A stretch of DNA of 64,000 nucleotides from Marinobacter flavimaris (GCF_002933295.1 NZ_PSSW01000006.1:124001-188000), one strand, 5' to 3'. Shown: positions 43,761 to 52,655, counted from the stretch's first letter. The notes: generated by a model from the letters alone, not told the origin. Program-made: numbers and translations.

Positions 43761-44968
43761 CACGATTTCTCCGGGCTGTAGGAATCGATCATCGGATCGT
43801 AATCAGGAGTCTTCTCAGCGGTCGGCTTCGGCTCTGCGGCTTTTTCCGCGGGCTTGGCCTCCAGCTGTGCACCCTTGTTGCGCTTGAAGATCTTGTCTTC
43901 CAGAGGCATGACGTAGGTCTGATACAGGCCGGCCAGACCGTTCGGGAAGGCCAGTACGACACCGATAAACAACGCACCCATGGCAAACGGCCAGAGTTCC
44001 GGGAAGGATTCCGAGAAGCCACTCTTGGCGGCATTCACCAGCAAGGCACCGTAGACCGCGCCGAGGATGGACAACCGGCCACCCAGGGCACAGAAGATGA
44101 CCATCTCGATGGAAGCGACGATGCCGATGAACGACGGCGACATGAAGCCGACAATCAGGGTGAACATGGCACCACCGACGCCGGCAAAAGCCGCTGCCAG
44201 GCAGAACACGAAGATCTTGAAGGCGGCAACGTCATAGCCGGAAAAACGCACTCGGTTTTCCTGGGCGTTCATGGCCACAAGGATGCGGCCCAGCTTCCGG
44301 TTCTGGACCAGGCGCGCCACAAACAGGCAGAGGAACAGCATGCCAACACAGACAAAGTACAGGATGGTCCGGGCCTCATCGGTGCGGATGTCCCAGCCGT
44401 TCAGCGTCTGCAGATCGGTAATGCCGTTCACACCGCCGGTATAGCCCTGCTGTCCGATAATCAGGATCGTCAGGATTGCGGCAATGGCCTGGGTGATGAT
44501 GGCGAAGTACACGCCCCCCACCCGCCGGGTAAACATGGCGAAGCCGATAACGAACGCCAGCAGAACCGGCACACCGATCACCGCAAGCAGGGTGAAGGAG
44601 AAGCTGTGGAACGGTTCCCAGAACCAGGGCAGCTCGGTGAGCTGGTTCCAGTCCATGAAATCCGGGATGCCGGGGGTGGACTGGATGGCGGTGGCCTCCG
44701 GAGTGGAGGCCTCCAGCTTCAGGAACATGGCCATACAGTAGCCGCCAAGGCCAAAGAACACACCCTGGCCCAGGCTGAGAATGCCGGCCTTGCCCCAGCA
44801 CATCACCAGGCCAATGGCGACAAAGGCGTAGGTCAGGTACTTGCCCACCATGTTCAGGCGGAATGGGTCCAGCGCCAGTGGCAAAAGCACCACCAGCAAC
44901 ACGGCCAGTGCGACGAAATACAGTCCCTCGCGGGTGGCAAACCATTTCAATGGGGATGAACTCTTCAT
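43760..44968 (-). CDS. urtC: ABC transporter permease, UrtC type (urea/amide)
   Basis: 402 residues with about ten membrane helices of the LivM/UrtC class: KYLTYAFVAIGLVMCWGKAGILSLGQGVFFGLGGY, a GVYFAIITQAIAAILTILIIGQQGYTGGVNGITD segment and a VIFCALGGRLSILGAVYGALLVN coupling-helix region. The C-terminal 60 residues are a hydrophilic Lys/Ala/Glu-rich tail. GGAG precedes the start; urtB ends 9 bp upstream. It forms the membrane pore with UrtB. Confidence 0.93.
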   Translation of the reverse strand: MKSSSPLKWFATREGLYFVALAVLLVVLLPLALDPFRLNMVGKYLTYAFVAIGLVMCWGKAGILSLGQGVFFGLGGYCMAMFLKLEASTPEATAIQSTPGIPDFMDWNQLTELPWFWEPFHSFSFTLLAVIGVPVLLAFVIGFAMFTRRVGGVYFAIITQAIAAILTILIIGQQGYTGGVNGITDLQTLNGWDIRTDEARTILYFVCVGMLFLCLFVARLVQNRKLGRILVAMNAQENRVRFSGYDVAAFKIFVFCLAAAFAGVGGAMFTLIVGFMSPSFIGIVASIEMVIFCALGGRLSILGAVYGALLVNAAKSGFSESFPELWPFAMGALFIGVVLAFPNGLAGLYQTYVMPLEDKIFKRNKGAQLEAKPAEKAAEPKPTAEKTPDYDPMIDSYSPEKS

Positions 44969-44977
44969 GACAATCTC

Positions 44978-45904
44978 CTAGCGACGGACCTTGAGGGCCA
45001 TGAGTCCTTCTGGACGCAGCATCAGGATGCCGACGACGACCAGCAGGGTGAGCACCTTGGCCATGGAACCACTGAGGAAGAACTCCATGGTGGACTGGGC
45101 CTGGGATATACCGAAGGCGGACACAATGGTGCCGATCAGGCTCTGGGCACCGCCAAACACCACCACCAGGAAGGTGTCTACGATATAAGCCTGGCCAGAG
45201 GACGGACCGGTGGAACCGATCATGGTGAAGGCAGCACCCGCGACGCCGGCGATGCCACACCCGAGAGCAAAGGTGGCTCGGTCGATACCGGCACTGTTGA
45301 TACCAACGGCTTCAGCCATGGGGCGATTCTGAACCACAGCCCGCACTTTCTTGCCATAGCCGGATCGGTACATCAGGAAATACACGCCCACGGCAATGGA
45401 CAGCGCGATGATCATCACGAACAAGCCGTTGATGGGCAGCTCCACCAGGTCAGTCACCTGGATCGCCCCCATCATCCACTCGGGCAGGTCCACACCCACT
45501 TCCCGGGCGCCAAAGATGGATCGGTAAGCCTGCTGCATGATCAGGCTCAGACCCCAGGTGGCCAGAAGGGTATCCAGTGGTCGGTGATAGAGTCGCCGTA
45601 TCATGAGCCATTCGACGAATGCCCCCAGGGCAGCACAAATCAGGAAAGCCAGAACCATGGCGACGAAGAAGTAGCCGCCAAACAGGCTCGGCAGATAGGA
45701 CTGGAAAAAACCGGATGTCAGGTAGGTTGTGTAGGCGCCGAGGATCATGAACTCCCCGTGGGCCATATTGATCACCCCCATCTGACCAAAGATGATGGCC
45801 AGGCCCAATGCCATCAGTACGAACACTGAAAACAGGGAGAGCCCGGCAAACCCCTGCATGGCAAATATCGACATCAACTCACTGCTGGTGTAGCCATCAA
45901 ACAT
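44978..45904 (-). CDS. urtB: ABC transporter permease, UrtB type (urea/amide)
   Basis: 308 residues, about eight helices of the LivH/UrtB class. GLAIIFGQMGVINMAHGEFMILGAY is the conserved first-helix motif, VVQNRPMAEAVGINSAGIDRATFALGCGIAGVAGA is the region seen in UrtB proteins, and QAYIVDTFLVVVFGGAQSLIGTI is the coupling helix. Start with GGAG. A strong hairpin separates it from urtA. Confidence 0.94.
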   Translation of the reverse strand: MFDGYTSSELMSIFAMQGFAGLSLFSVFVLMALGLAIIFGQMGVINMAHGEFMILGAYTTYLTSGFFQSYLPSLFGGYFFVAMVLAFLICAALGAFVEWLMIRRLYHRPLDTLLATWGLSLIMQQAYRSIFGAREVGVDLPEWMMGAIQVTDLVELPINGLFVMIIALSIAVGVYFLMYRSGYGKKVRAVVQNRPMAEAVGINSAGIDRATFALGCGIAGVAGAAFTMIGSTGPSSGQAYIVDTFLVVVFGGAQSLIGTIVSAFGISQAQSTMEFFLSGSMAKVLTLLVVVGILMLRPEGLMALKVRR

Positions 45905-45970
45905 GACCCTTACTCCCCTTTAGACCAACTTACCCTTCAAACCCTTAATCTTGTGTTCAGAGGCAACGGA

Positions 45971-45994
45971 TGCTGGCGCCCGGGGGCGCCAGCA
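45971..45994 (-). repeat. 10-bp stem-loop between urtA and urtB
   Basis: Perfect inverted repeat TGCTGGCGCC / GGCGCCAGCA with a CGGG loop, immediately after the urtA stop. There is no U tract. Such hairpins behind a binding-protein gene typically protect that mRNA segment from 3' exonucleases, giving more binding protein than permease. Confidence 0.75.
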
Positions 45995-46002
45995 GTCCGG
46001 GC

Positions 46003-47274
46003 TTATTGGTAGCCTTCCGGGAACGGGTCCGGTTCCATCAGTTCTTCGGTCTCGTAGACAACCTTGTACTGGCCGTCAGGTTGAGCCTGGCCGATACGGG
46101 TCTTGGACCACAGGTGATGGTTTTCGTGGATGCGCACGTAACCTTCTGGCGCTTTGGTGAACTCAATGCCTGCGAATTCTTCACGGATCTTGTCGATGTC
46201 GAATGAGCCGGCTTTTTCAACCGCAGCTTTCCACAGCCATGGGCCGAGATAAGCCGCCTGGGTCACGTCACCGATGACCATGTCATCGCCGTAGGCTTCC
46301 TTGAAGGCCGCAACAAATTCCTTGTTGTTGGGGTTATCGAGGCTCTGGAAATACTTCATGGAGGCGTAGATGCCGTCCACGTTCTCACCGCCGATACCGC
46401 GGATTTCGTCCTCGGTCACGGAGATGGTCAGCAGAAGGGGCTTCTCATCAGTGAAATCGATACCGGCCGCTTTCATCTGCTTGTAGAAGGCCACGTTGGA
46501 GCCACCGACAACCGAGGCAAAGATCACGTCCGGCTTGCGCAGCTTGATCTTGTTGATCACCGAGTTGAACTGGGTGTGACCCAGCGGATAATACTCCTCG
46601 CCAGAGACCTTGAGGCCCAGCTTGTCCTCGATGTGCTTGCGGGCGATCTTGTTCGAAGTACGGGGCCAGATGTAGTCCGATCCGAGCAGATAGAAGCTTT
46701 TGGCACCCTTGGTTTCTGCGGCCCAGTCGATACTGGCAAGAATCTGTTGGGTCGCTTCCTGGCCGGTGTAGACCACGTTGGGCGACTGCTCAAGACCCTC
46801 GTAGAAGGTGGGATAATAGAGCATGCCGTTGTATTGCTCGATAACCGGGAGAACGGCCTTGCGGGAAGCCGAGGTCCAGGCGCCGAAGATCGCAGCAACG
46901 TTGTCCTGGCGCAGTAGCTTCCGGGATTTTTCAGCGAAGGTCGGCCAGTCACTGGCGCCGTCTTCCTGAACGAATTCAATCTGGCGGCCCAGGACACCAC
47001 CGGAGGCGTTGATCTGGTCAATAGCCAGCTTTTCCGCCTGAACCGAGCCAATCTCACTGATCGCCATTGTGCCGGTGATGGAGTGCAGAATGCCGACCGT
47101 AACGGTGTCATCCGTCACCGCCAGACCAGTCGTGTTGACCTCTGCTGTGGCCGGCACTGCCGCCTGTGCCGACGTCGCAAGCATGACGGAAGCCGCCAGC
47201 GTCATCAGGCTCTTTTTCAGCCCCAGTCCCTTACCGAACGACCGCCCGTTGGCGGCTTGATCTGTCGTATCCAT
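46003..47274 (-). CDS. urtA: amide/urea ABC transporter substrate-binding protein, UrtA type
   Basis: 423 residues from the ATG at 47274 (GAGGAAT upstream); the frame is open further upstream but without support. A long signal peptide with a KK charged region ends near AQA/AVPA. The mature type I binding protein shows VTVGILHSITGTMAISEIGSVQAEKLAIDQINASGGVLG, FVQEDGASDWPTFAEKSRKLL and YYPTFYEGLEQSPNVVYTGQEATQQI, as in UrtA and in the amide-binding FmdD of Methylophilus. Binds urea or short amides in the periplasm. First gene of the nine-gene operon running to fmdB. Confidence 0.94.
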   Translation of the reverse strand: MDTTDQAANGRSFGKGLGLKKSLMTLAASVMLATSAQAAVPATAEVNTTGLAVTDDTVTVGILHSITGTMAISEIGSVQAEKLAIDQINASGGVLGRQIEFVQEDGASDWPTFAEKSRKLLRQDNVAAIFGAWTSASRKAVLPVIEQYNGMLYYPTFYEGLEQSPNVVYTGQEATQQILASIDWAAETKGAKSFYLLGSDYIWPRTSNKIARKHIEDKLGLKVSGEEYYPLGHTQFNSVINKIKLRKPDVIFASVVGGSNVAFYKQMKAAGIDFTDEKPLLLTISVTEDEIRGIGGENVDGIYASMKYFQSLDNPNNKEFVAAFKEAYGDDMVIGDVTQAAYLGPWLWKAAVEKAGSFDIDKIREEFAGIEFTKAPEGYVRIHENHHLWSKTRIGQAQPDGQYKVVYETEELMEPDPFPEGYQ

Positions 47275-47352
47275 GGTGATTCCTCGCAGTTTTTGAAGTC
47301 CGGATCCGCGCTTCCCTTCGAAAGCACAGTGCCCACGAGAATCATTCTGCTC

Positions 47353-47370
47353 GGCACCCGTACAGGTGCC
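47353..47370. promoter_or_regulatory. 18-bp near-perfect dyad in the divergent urtA/kinase region
   Basis: GGCACC-CGTACA-GGTGCC, arms perfect with a 6-nt spacer, about 80-100 bp upstream of urtA. A second small dyad CGTCA-TT-TGACG lies at 47397-47408. Either could be the site of the LuxR-type regulator encoded downstream of the kinase; this is positional inference. The whole gap (47275-47571) contains no gene. Confidence 0.4.
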
Positions 47371-47478
47371 CATTCGGCAATCGCCCCAGCGCGCTACGTC
47401 ATTTGACGCATTCCTGTAACCAACAGGACAGGCTAAAAACGCAGGCATGCAGAAGAAGAACATTCCTGCACCGGTCTA

Positions 47479-47494
47479 TGGCACGGATATTGTT
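47479..47494 (+). promoter_or_regulatory. sigma-54 (RpoN) type promoter of the kinase operon
   Basis: TGGCACGGATATTGTT matches the -24/-12 consensus TGGCACG-N4-TTGCW at all core positions except GT instead of GC at -12. GG (47480-47481) and GT (47492-47493) are 10 bp apart. Transcription would start near 47505, 67 nt before the kinase ATG. It implies dependence on an NtrC-type activator, consistent with nitrogen control. Confidence 0.65.
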
Positions 47495-47571
47495 CCGGCT
47501 TTCTCATCCGGTGCATTTCAGCTTGAAGCTGCACTAACGCGGGGCACTCAAACACCAAAGGCAAGGCAGTC

Positions 47572-50500
47572 ATGGCGGCAAGACAGAATATTTTTCGGGT
47601 TCGGCGCAGCTACAACCAGTGGGTAGCCAACCAGACCCTGGAAGACTATGCGCTTCGCTTTACCGCCAAGAGTGCCCGGCGCTGGTCCGCGGCCCGGGTA
47701 AGCAACACAGCCCTGGGCGCCATCTCCTTTCTGGCACTGGAAGCCATCGGCGGCTCCATTACCCTCCACTACGGATTCGACAATGCGGTCGCCGCGATAC
47801 TGGCCGTCAGTCTGGTGATCTTCCTCACCGCCATCCCGATCAGTTACTACGCGGCCCGTTATGGCGTCGACATTGACCTGCTGACTCGCGGTGCCGGCTT
47901 TGGCTATATAGGCTCCACCATCACCTCGCTGATCTACGCCTCGTTCACGTTTATCTTTTTCGCCATCGAGGCCGCCATCATGGCCATGGCGCTGGAAATG
48001 CTGTTCGGGGTTCCCCTGGTTCTCGGCTACCTGATTTGCTCCGTGGTGATCATTCCCTTTGTAATCCACGGGATCACCACGATCAGCCGGTTCCAGGTCT
48101 GGACCCAGCCAGCCTTCATTTTTCTCCAACTGGTGCCTTTTGTTTTTATTGTTTACGCCGATGCCTCTTCAGTCAGCGACTGGACACAGTTCGAGGGACT
48201 TAACCCGGTTGATTCCGGTGGCTTCAGCATCGTTATGTTCGGGGCTGCGGCGGCTGTGGTGTTCTCATTGATTGCCCAGATCGGCGAGCAGGTGGATTTC
48301 CTGCGCTTCATTCCAGAACCCCGCAATGCCCGGGAAAAGCGACGTTGGTGGGCCGCCGTTATGGCAGGCGGACCTGGCTGGATTGTGATCGGCATGTTGA
48401 AAATCCTGGCGGGCTCCTTTCTTGCGGTTCTTGCCCTGAAACAGGGCGTTACCGCCTCGGAGGCGGCTGATCCTACCCAGATGTATCTGATCGCCTTCAA
48501 TTACATTACCCATTCGCCCGAGATCTCCCTGGCGATGGCGGGCATTTTCGTCATTCTTTGCCAGCTCAAGATCAACGTTACCAATGCCTATGCCGGCTCC
48601 ATCGCCTGGTCCAACTTCTTCTCGCGACTCACCCACAGCCACCCCGGACGAGTTGTCTGGCTGTTTTTCAACGTCGCGATTGCCTTGCTGGTGATGGAAC
48701 TGGGTGTTTACCGGGCGCTGGAGGAAACCCTGGGTTTCTATGGCATCGTCGCCATTGCCTGGGTTGGTTCGCTGGTGGCGGATCTGGTGATCAACAAACC
48801 ACTGGGGCTCAGTCCCGCACACATTGAGTTCAAACGTGCCCACCTGTACGACATCAACCCGGTCGGCGTTGGTGCCATGCTGACGGCCTCTGTAGTAGGA
48901 ATCATCTGCCACACCGGCATACTGGGCGTCTATCCGGAGGCTCTGTCCCATTTTATCGCCATGGGAGTCGCGCTGATCATGGCGCCTCTGATCGCCTGGA
49001 AAACCGGTGGCCGTTTCTACACAGCACGGCCATTCGTCCCCATCGCTACTGACCATCAGCTCGTGCAATGCACGATTTGTGAACATCACTTCGAACCGGA
49101 AGATCTCACCCATTGTCCCGCGTATGACGGCACCATCTGTTCACTGTGCTGTTCACTCGATGCCCGTTGCGCAGACGCCTGCAAACCGGGGGCCGGATAT
49201 CAGGAACAGCTCAATCAGTTTCTCGGGAGCCTGATGCCAAAACCGGTCTTGGCCGGTCTGCGCTCAAGGCTCGGGCATTTTCTGAGCCTGCTGGTGCTCA
49301 TCAACGGCCTTTCCGGCCTGCTGCTGTCCCTGATCTATTTCAAGACGCCGGTCGCTTCACCCGCTGAAGGCATTCTTTTATCGGTAACCCTGTGGAAGGT
49401 GTTCTTCATTCTGGTGATCGTGACCGGCGTGATCTGTTGGCTGTTCGTGCTCGCCCACGAAAGCCGGGTGGTGGCCGAGGAAGAGTCCCGTCGCCAGAAT
49501 CGCCTCCTGATGGAAGAGATCGTCGCCCACGAACGGACCGACCAGGCTCTTCAGCAGGCAAAGGAACAGGCGGAGGCCGCCAACGGGGCGAAAAGTCGCT
49601 ACTTGACGGGGATCAGTCACGAACTCCGTTCCCCGCTCAATGCCATCCTCGGCTATGCCCAGTTGATGGAAAACGACGAGACCATTCCCTCCCACCGCAA
49701 GGAAGCCCTCGGCGTCATTCGCCGCAGCGGTGAGTACCTCGCCGATCTGATAGAGGGGCTGTTGGATATTTCCAAGATCGAGGCTGGCCGCCTGGACCTG
49801 CACCGCGATCAGGTTCGAATAGAGCTGTTGATGGAGCAACTGGTGACCATGTTCCGCCTGCAGGCAGAAGATAAAGGCCTGGCCTTCGATTACCACTGCC
49901 CCAACCCGCTTCCGGAAATGGTCACCACCGATGAGAAGCGGCTGCGCCAGATTCTGATCAATCTTCTCTCCAACGCCATCAAATACACGGATCGGGGCGG
50001 CGTCTCCCTGACCCTGCGTTATCGCAGTCAGGTCGCCGAGTTCACCGTACGCGATACCGGGGAAGGCATAGCCCCTGAGAATGTGGAACGCATCTTCCGA
50101 CCCTTCGAACGTATCCGGACACCGGGGCAAAGCCGGGCCGGCACAGGCCTGGGTCTGACCATTACCCGCCTGCTCACGGAAATCATGGGTGGCGATATCT
50201 CGCTGGAGAGTGTACCGGGCCAGGGTAGTGTCTTCCGGGTCAGTCTGATGCTATCAAGCCTGCATTCTTCGACACCCCGCTCGATATCAATGCCGGCCAA
50301 GCGCATCTACGGTTACCACGGTTCGCGGCGAAAGGTACTGCTGGTGGATGACGATGTGTCCCACCGCCAGGTCATGCGGGCCATGCTCTCGCCACTGGGC
50401 TTTGAAATCGTCGATCTTGGCAATGCTCTGCAGGTTTTGGCAACCATTGAGGCTGAACGCCCTGACCTTGTGCTTCTCGACGTGTCCATGCCGGGCCAAA

Positions 50501-50955
50501 GCGGCTGGGAAGTCCTGGCAATGCTACGACAGCACAAGCACACCATGCCTGTCGTGATGGTCTCTGCCGACGCTAACGAGGGCCACCACGCCGCAGACTC
50601 ACCGCGTCTGCACGATGGCTACATCATCAAACCGGTTCGGCTGAACCTGTTGCTCGACACCATTGCCAGCGTGCTGGATCTCAATTGGCGATTCGATAAG
50701 AGCCCGGATCCCATGGCGGCTATTCCAGCACCCGACCATGGCGTTTTGCCTTTACCCAAAATGGAGCATCGCCTGGCTCTGGCCACTCTGGCCCGGATCG
50801 GACACCGGAAAGGCCTGCTTGAGGCATTGCATGACCTGAAACACAGCGGCGAGGCGGCCGAACCCTTTGCGATTGAGCTCACCAGACTCACCAACGATTT
50901 CCAGTTTGAGAAAATTCTTGAACTACTCGAGGTAGCCGAACATGAAGCTTCATAA
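47572..50955 (+). CDS. hybrid histidine kinase with NCS1-permease sensor domain
   Basis: 1127 residues. Residues 1 to about 480 form a twelve-helix nucleobase:cation symporter-1 (Transp_cyt_pur) module: LEDYALRFTAKSARRW, NTALGAISFLALEAIGGSI, YYAARYGVDIDLLTRGAGFG, and LKINVTNAYAGSIAWSNFFSR. Residues 500-537 hold eight Cys and two His (C500, C503, C515, C523, C526, C527, C533, C537), probably a metal- or redox-binding module. Two further helices (about 565-625) and a coiled coil lead to HisKA (H683 in GISHELRSPLNAILGY), HATPase (NLLSNAIKYTD, DTGEGI, GTGLGL) and a receiver domain (acceptor D970 in LVLLDVSMPG), then a helical end with no clear HPt. Overlaps the regulator gene by 14 bp and faces away from the amide operon. 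Likely senses amides or related nitrogen compounds. Confidence 0.93.
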   Translation: MAARQNIFRVRRSYNQWVANQTLEDYALRFTAKSARRWSAARVSNTALGAISFLALEAIGGSITLHYGFDNAVAAILAVSLVIFLTAIPISYYAARYGVDIDLLTRGAGFGYIGSTITSLIYASFTFIFFAIEAAIMAMALEMLFGVPLVLGYLICSVVIIPFVIHGITTISRFQVWTQPAFIFLQLVPFVFIVYADASSVSDWTQFEGLNPVDSGGFSIVMFGAAAAVVFSLIAQIGEQVDFLRFIPEPRNAREKRRWWAAVMAGGPGWIVIGMLKILAGSFLAVLALKQGVTASEAADPTQMYLIAFNYITHSPEISLAMAGIFVILCQLKINVTNAYAGSIAWSNFFSRLTHSHPGRVVWLFFNVAIALLVMELGVYRALEETLGFYGIVAIAWVGSLVADLVINKPLGLSPAHIEFKRAHLYDINPVGVGAMLTASVVGIICHTGILGVYPEALSHFIAMGVALIMAPLIAWKTGGRFYTARPFVPIATDHQLVQCTICEHHFEPEDLTHCPAYDGTICSLCCSLDARCADACKPGAGYQEQLNQFLGSLMPKPVLAGLRSRLGHFLSLLVLINGLSGLLLSLIYFKTPVASPAEGILLSVTLWKVFFILVIVTGVICWLFVLAHESRVVAEEESRRQNRLLMEEIVAHERTDQALQQAKEQAEAANGAKSRYLTGISHELRSPLNAILGYAQLMENDETIPSHRKEALGVIRRSGEYLADLIEGLLDISKIEAGRLDLHRDQVRIELLMEQLVTMFRLQAEDKGLAFDYHCPNPLPEMVTTDEKRLRQILINLLSNAIKYTDRGGVSLTLRYRSQVAEFTVRDTGEGIAPENVERIFRPFERIRTPGQSRAGTGLGLTITRLLTEIMGGDISLESVPGQGSVFRVSLMLSSLHSSTPRSISMPAKRIYGYHGSRRKVLLVDDDVSHRQVMRAMLSPLGFEIVDLGNALQVLATIEAERPDLVLLDVSMPGQSGWEVLAMLRQHKHTMPVVMVSADANEGHHAADSPRLHDGYIIKPVRLNLLLDTIASVLDLNWRFDKSPDPMAAIPAPDHGVLPLPKMEHRLALATLARIGHRKGLLEALHDLKHSGEAAEPFAIELTRLTNDFQFEKILELLEVAEHEAS

Positions 50956-51847
50956 TGACCGGAAGACTGTCGTGATGGTCGTAGATGACGCAGTCGACTC
51001 CATTCGAATGATCAACGATGCCATGGAAGAGGCAGGTATGACGGTGCTCGTTGCGCTGGAAGGAAACCAGGCCCTTACGATAAGCCAGAACATCACCCCG
51101 GATGTGGTGTTGATGGACGCTTTGATGCCCCATATGGACGGCTTTGAAACCTGTCGTCGATTGAAAGAGAACCCTGCGTTCGCCGATATTCCTATCATCT
51201 TCATGACCGGTCTAAGCGATACCGAGCACGTTGTTATGGGGCTCAACGCCGGTGGCGTGGATTACGTGACCAAACCGATTAACACCACCGAACTTCTGGC
51301 CAGAATGGATGTACACCTGACGAACGCCCGCATGACCCGCAGTGCTCGTAGCGCCCTGGATACGGCCGGTCAGAACCTGTTTGCGGTGGACCGCGAGGCG
51401 AACTTGCTGTGGGGCACGCCACAGGTTTGCCAGTACCTGCCCGACGCAGCGCATCCCGAATTCCCCGAGGTACGTGCCAGACTGGAGGAATGGCTGGGCC
51501 ACCGTCCCGAGCCGGGCCACAGCATGCCAGTCGAAATCATGGGCATCGACAGAACGGTAGAGTTTCTTGCCCTTGTGGATAACCGGGAATACCTGCTGCG
51601 GCTGAAAACACCACAGAACCAGAACAGCGCAACAGCAGCCCTGCGGCAACGGTTCGAGCTGACACTGAGAGAATCCGACGTGTTACTCTGGATCGCGAAC
51701 GGCAAGACCAACCGGGAGATAGGCCAGATCCTGGATATGAGTCCCCGAACCGTTAACAAACACCTGGAGCAGGTATTCCGGAAACTGGGCGTAGAAAACC
51801 GGACGGCGGCCGCAGCCAGTGCAATCCGCTTGCTCGCAATCCAGTAA
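50942..51847 (+). CDS. response regulator with LuxR-type HTH
   Basis: 301 residues. The receiver domain has the acidic pair VVDDAVDS, acceptor D59 in VVLMDALMPHMDG and K in VDYVTKPIN. A middle region of about 110 residues (LDTAGQNLFAVDREANLLWGTPQVCQYLP) resembles a small degenerate sensory module. The C-terminal LuxR-type HTH is LTLRESDVLLWIANGKTNREIGQILDMSPRTVNKHLEQVFRKLGVENRTAAA. Start overlaps the kinase gene, so the two form a dedicated pair. The most economical target is the divergent amide operon. Confidence 0.94.
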   Translation: MKLHNDRKTVVMVVDDAVDSIRMINDAMEEAGMTVLVALEGNQALTISQNITPDVVLMDALMPHMDGFETCRRLKENPAFADIPIIFMTGLSDTEHVVMGLNAGGVDYVTKPINTTELLARMDVHLTNARMTRSARSALDTAGQNLFAVDREANLLWGTPQVCQYLPDAAHPEFPEVRARLEEWLGHRPEPGHSMPVEIMGIDRTVEFLALVDNREYLLRLKTPQNQNSATAALRQRFELTLRESDVLLWIANGKTNREIGQILDMSPRTVNKHLEQVFRKLGVENRTAAAASAIRLLAIQ

Positions 51848-51916
51848 TGGCCTCGGGCACTTTTGCTCATAGCGTCTGTCCATCGGGGTACTGTGATCTT
51901 GAAAGCGAGAAGCTCG

Positions 51917-52642
51917 ATGAGAAAGACTGCCACATTTTTATCAGTGCTGGTTCTGATGGGCCTGTCAGGGCTGTTGTTGGCACAGACACCATCCCCGCTC
52001 ACACCTTTCTCGGAAATGCAGTCCCTGAATGATGGCTGGGAGCCTCTGGAATTCCCCAAGATAGATCAGCTCAGCCGCTATGAACTGACAACCGAATACG
52101 GTCAGCAGGTCGTGCGGGCGACCACGGACGGCGGTGCGTCGGGACTGATCGCACGGGTCAGGCTGGAGCCAACCGATTCGCTGATTCTGCAATGGCGCTG
52201 GAAGGTCTCGAATGTCTTCGAAAACGGGGATGCCCGGGAAAAGTCCGGGGACGATTACCCGGCCAGAATCTATGTGGCGTTCGAGTTCCAGCCCGAGAAG
52301 GCGGGGTTTTTCGAGCGCGCCAAACGCAAGACAGTCGAGGTGTTATTCGGTGAGTCCCTGCCGGGCAATGCCCTCAACTACATCTGGGCCAATACTCTCC
52401 CGAAGGGCGAGATTGTGCCCAACCCGTACACCGAGAAAACCATGATGATTGCCGTGAATTCCGGATCAGAACAGGTCGGCGAATGGGTCACGGTGGAGCG
52501 GGATATCATGGCCGATTATCGGGAAGCGTTTGGCGAGGAACCGCCACCGGTCGTGGGCATTGCCATCATGTCGGATTCGGACAACACCGGTGAAAAGGCC
52601 ACGGCCTGGTATGGGGACATCCTTCTGAACCCGGATTCCTGA
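51917..52642 (+). CDS. secreted DUF3047-family protein
   Basis: 241 residues from the ATG at 51917, preceded by GAGAAG. A signal peptide ends near LLA/QTP. The mature domain has the DUF3047 pattern: GWEPLEFPKIDQLSRYELTTE, LILQWRWKVSNVFENGDAREKSGDDYPARIYVAFEF, LNYIWANTLPKGEIVPNPYT and VGIAIMSDSDNTGEKATAWYGDI. The family is a periplasmic beta-sandwich of unknown function, lectin-like in appearance. It follows the response regulator by 69 bp, so co-transcription is possible; convergent with a binding-protein gene. Confidence 0.85.
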   Translation: MRKTATFLSVLVLMGLSGLLLAQTPSPLTPFSEMQSLNDGWEPLEFPKIDQLSRYELTTEYGQQVVRATTDGGASGLIARVRLEPTDSLILQWRWKVSNVFENGDAREKSGDDYPARIYVAFEFQPEKAGFFERAKRKTVEVLFGESLPGNALNYIWANTLPKGEIVPNPYTEKTMMIAVNSGSEQVGEWVTVERDIMADYREAFGEEPPPVVGIAIMSDSDNTGEKATAWYGDILLNPDS

Positions 52643-52655
52643 GCCCTGAACACTA

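Noticed and set aside
43697..44959. A 420-codon open frame opposite urtC
   Set aside because: Composition is dominated by Gln, His, Glu and Gly with no domain, and urtC on the other strand is certain.
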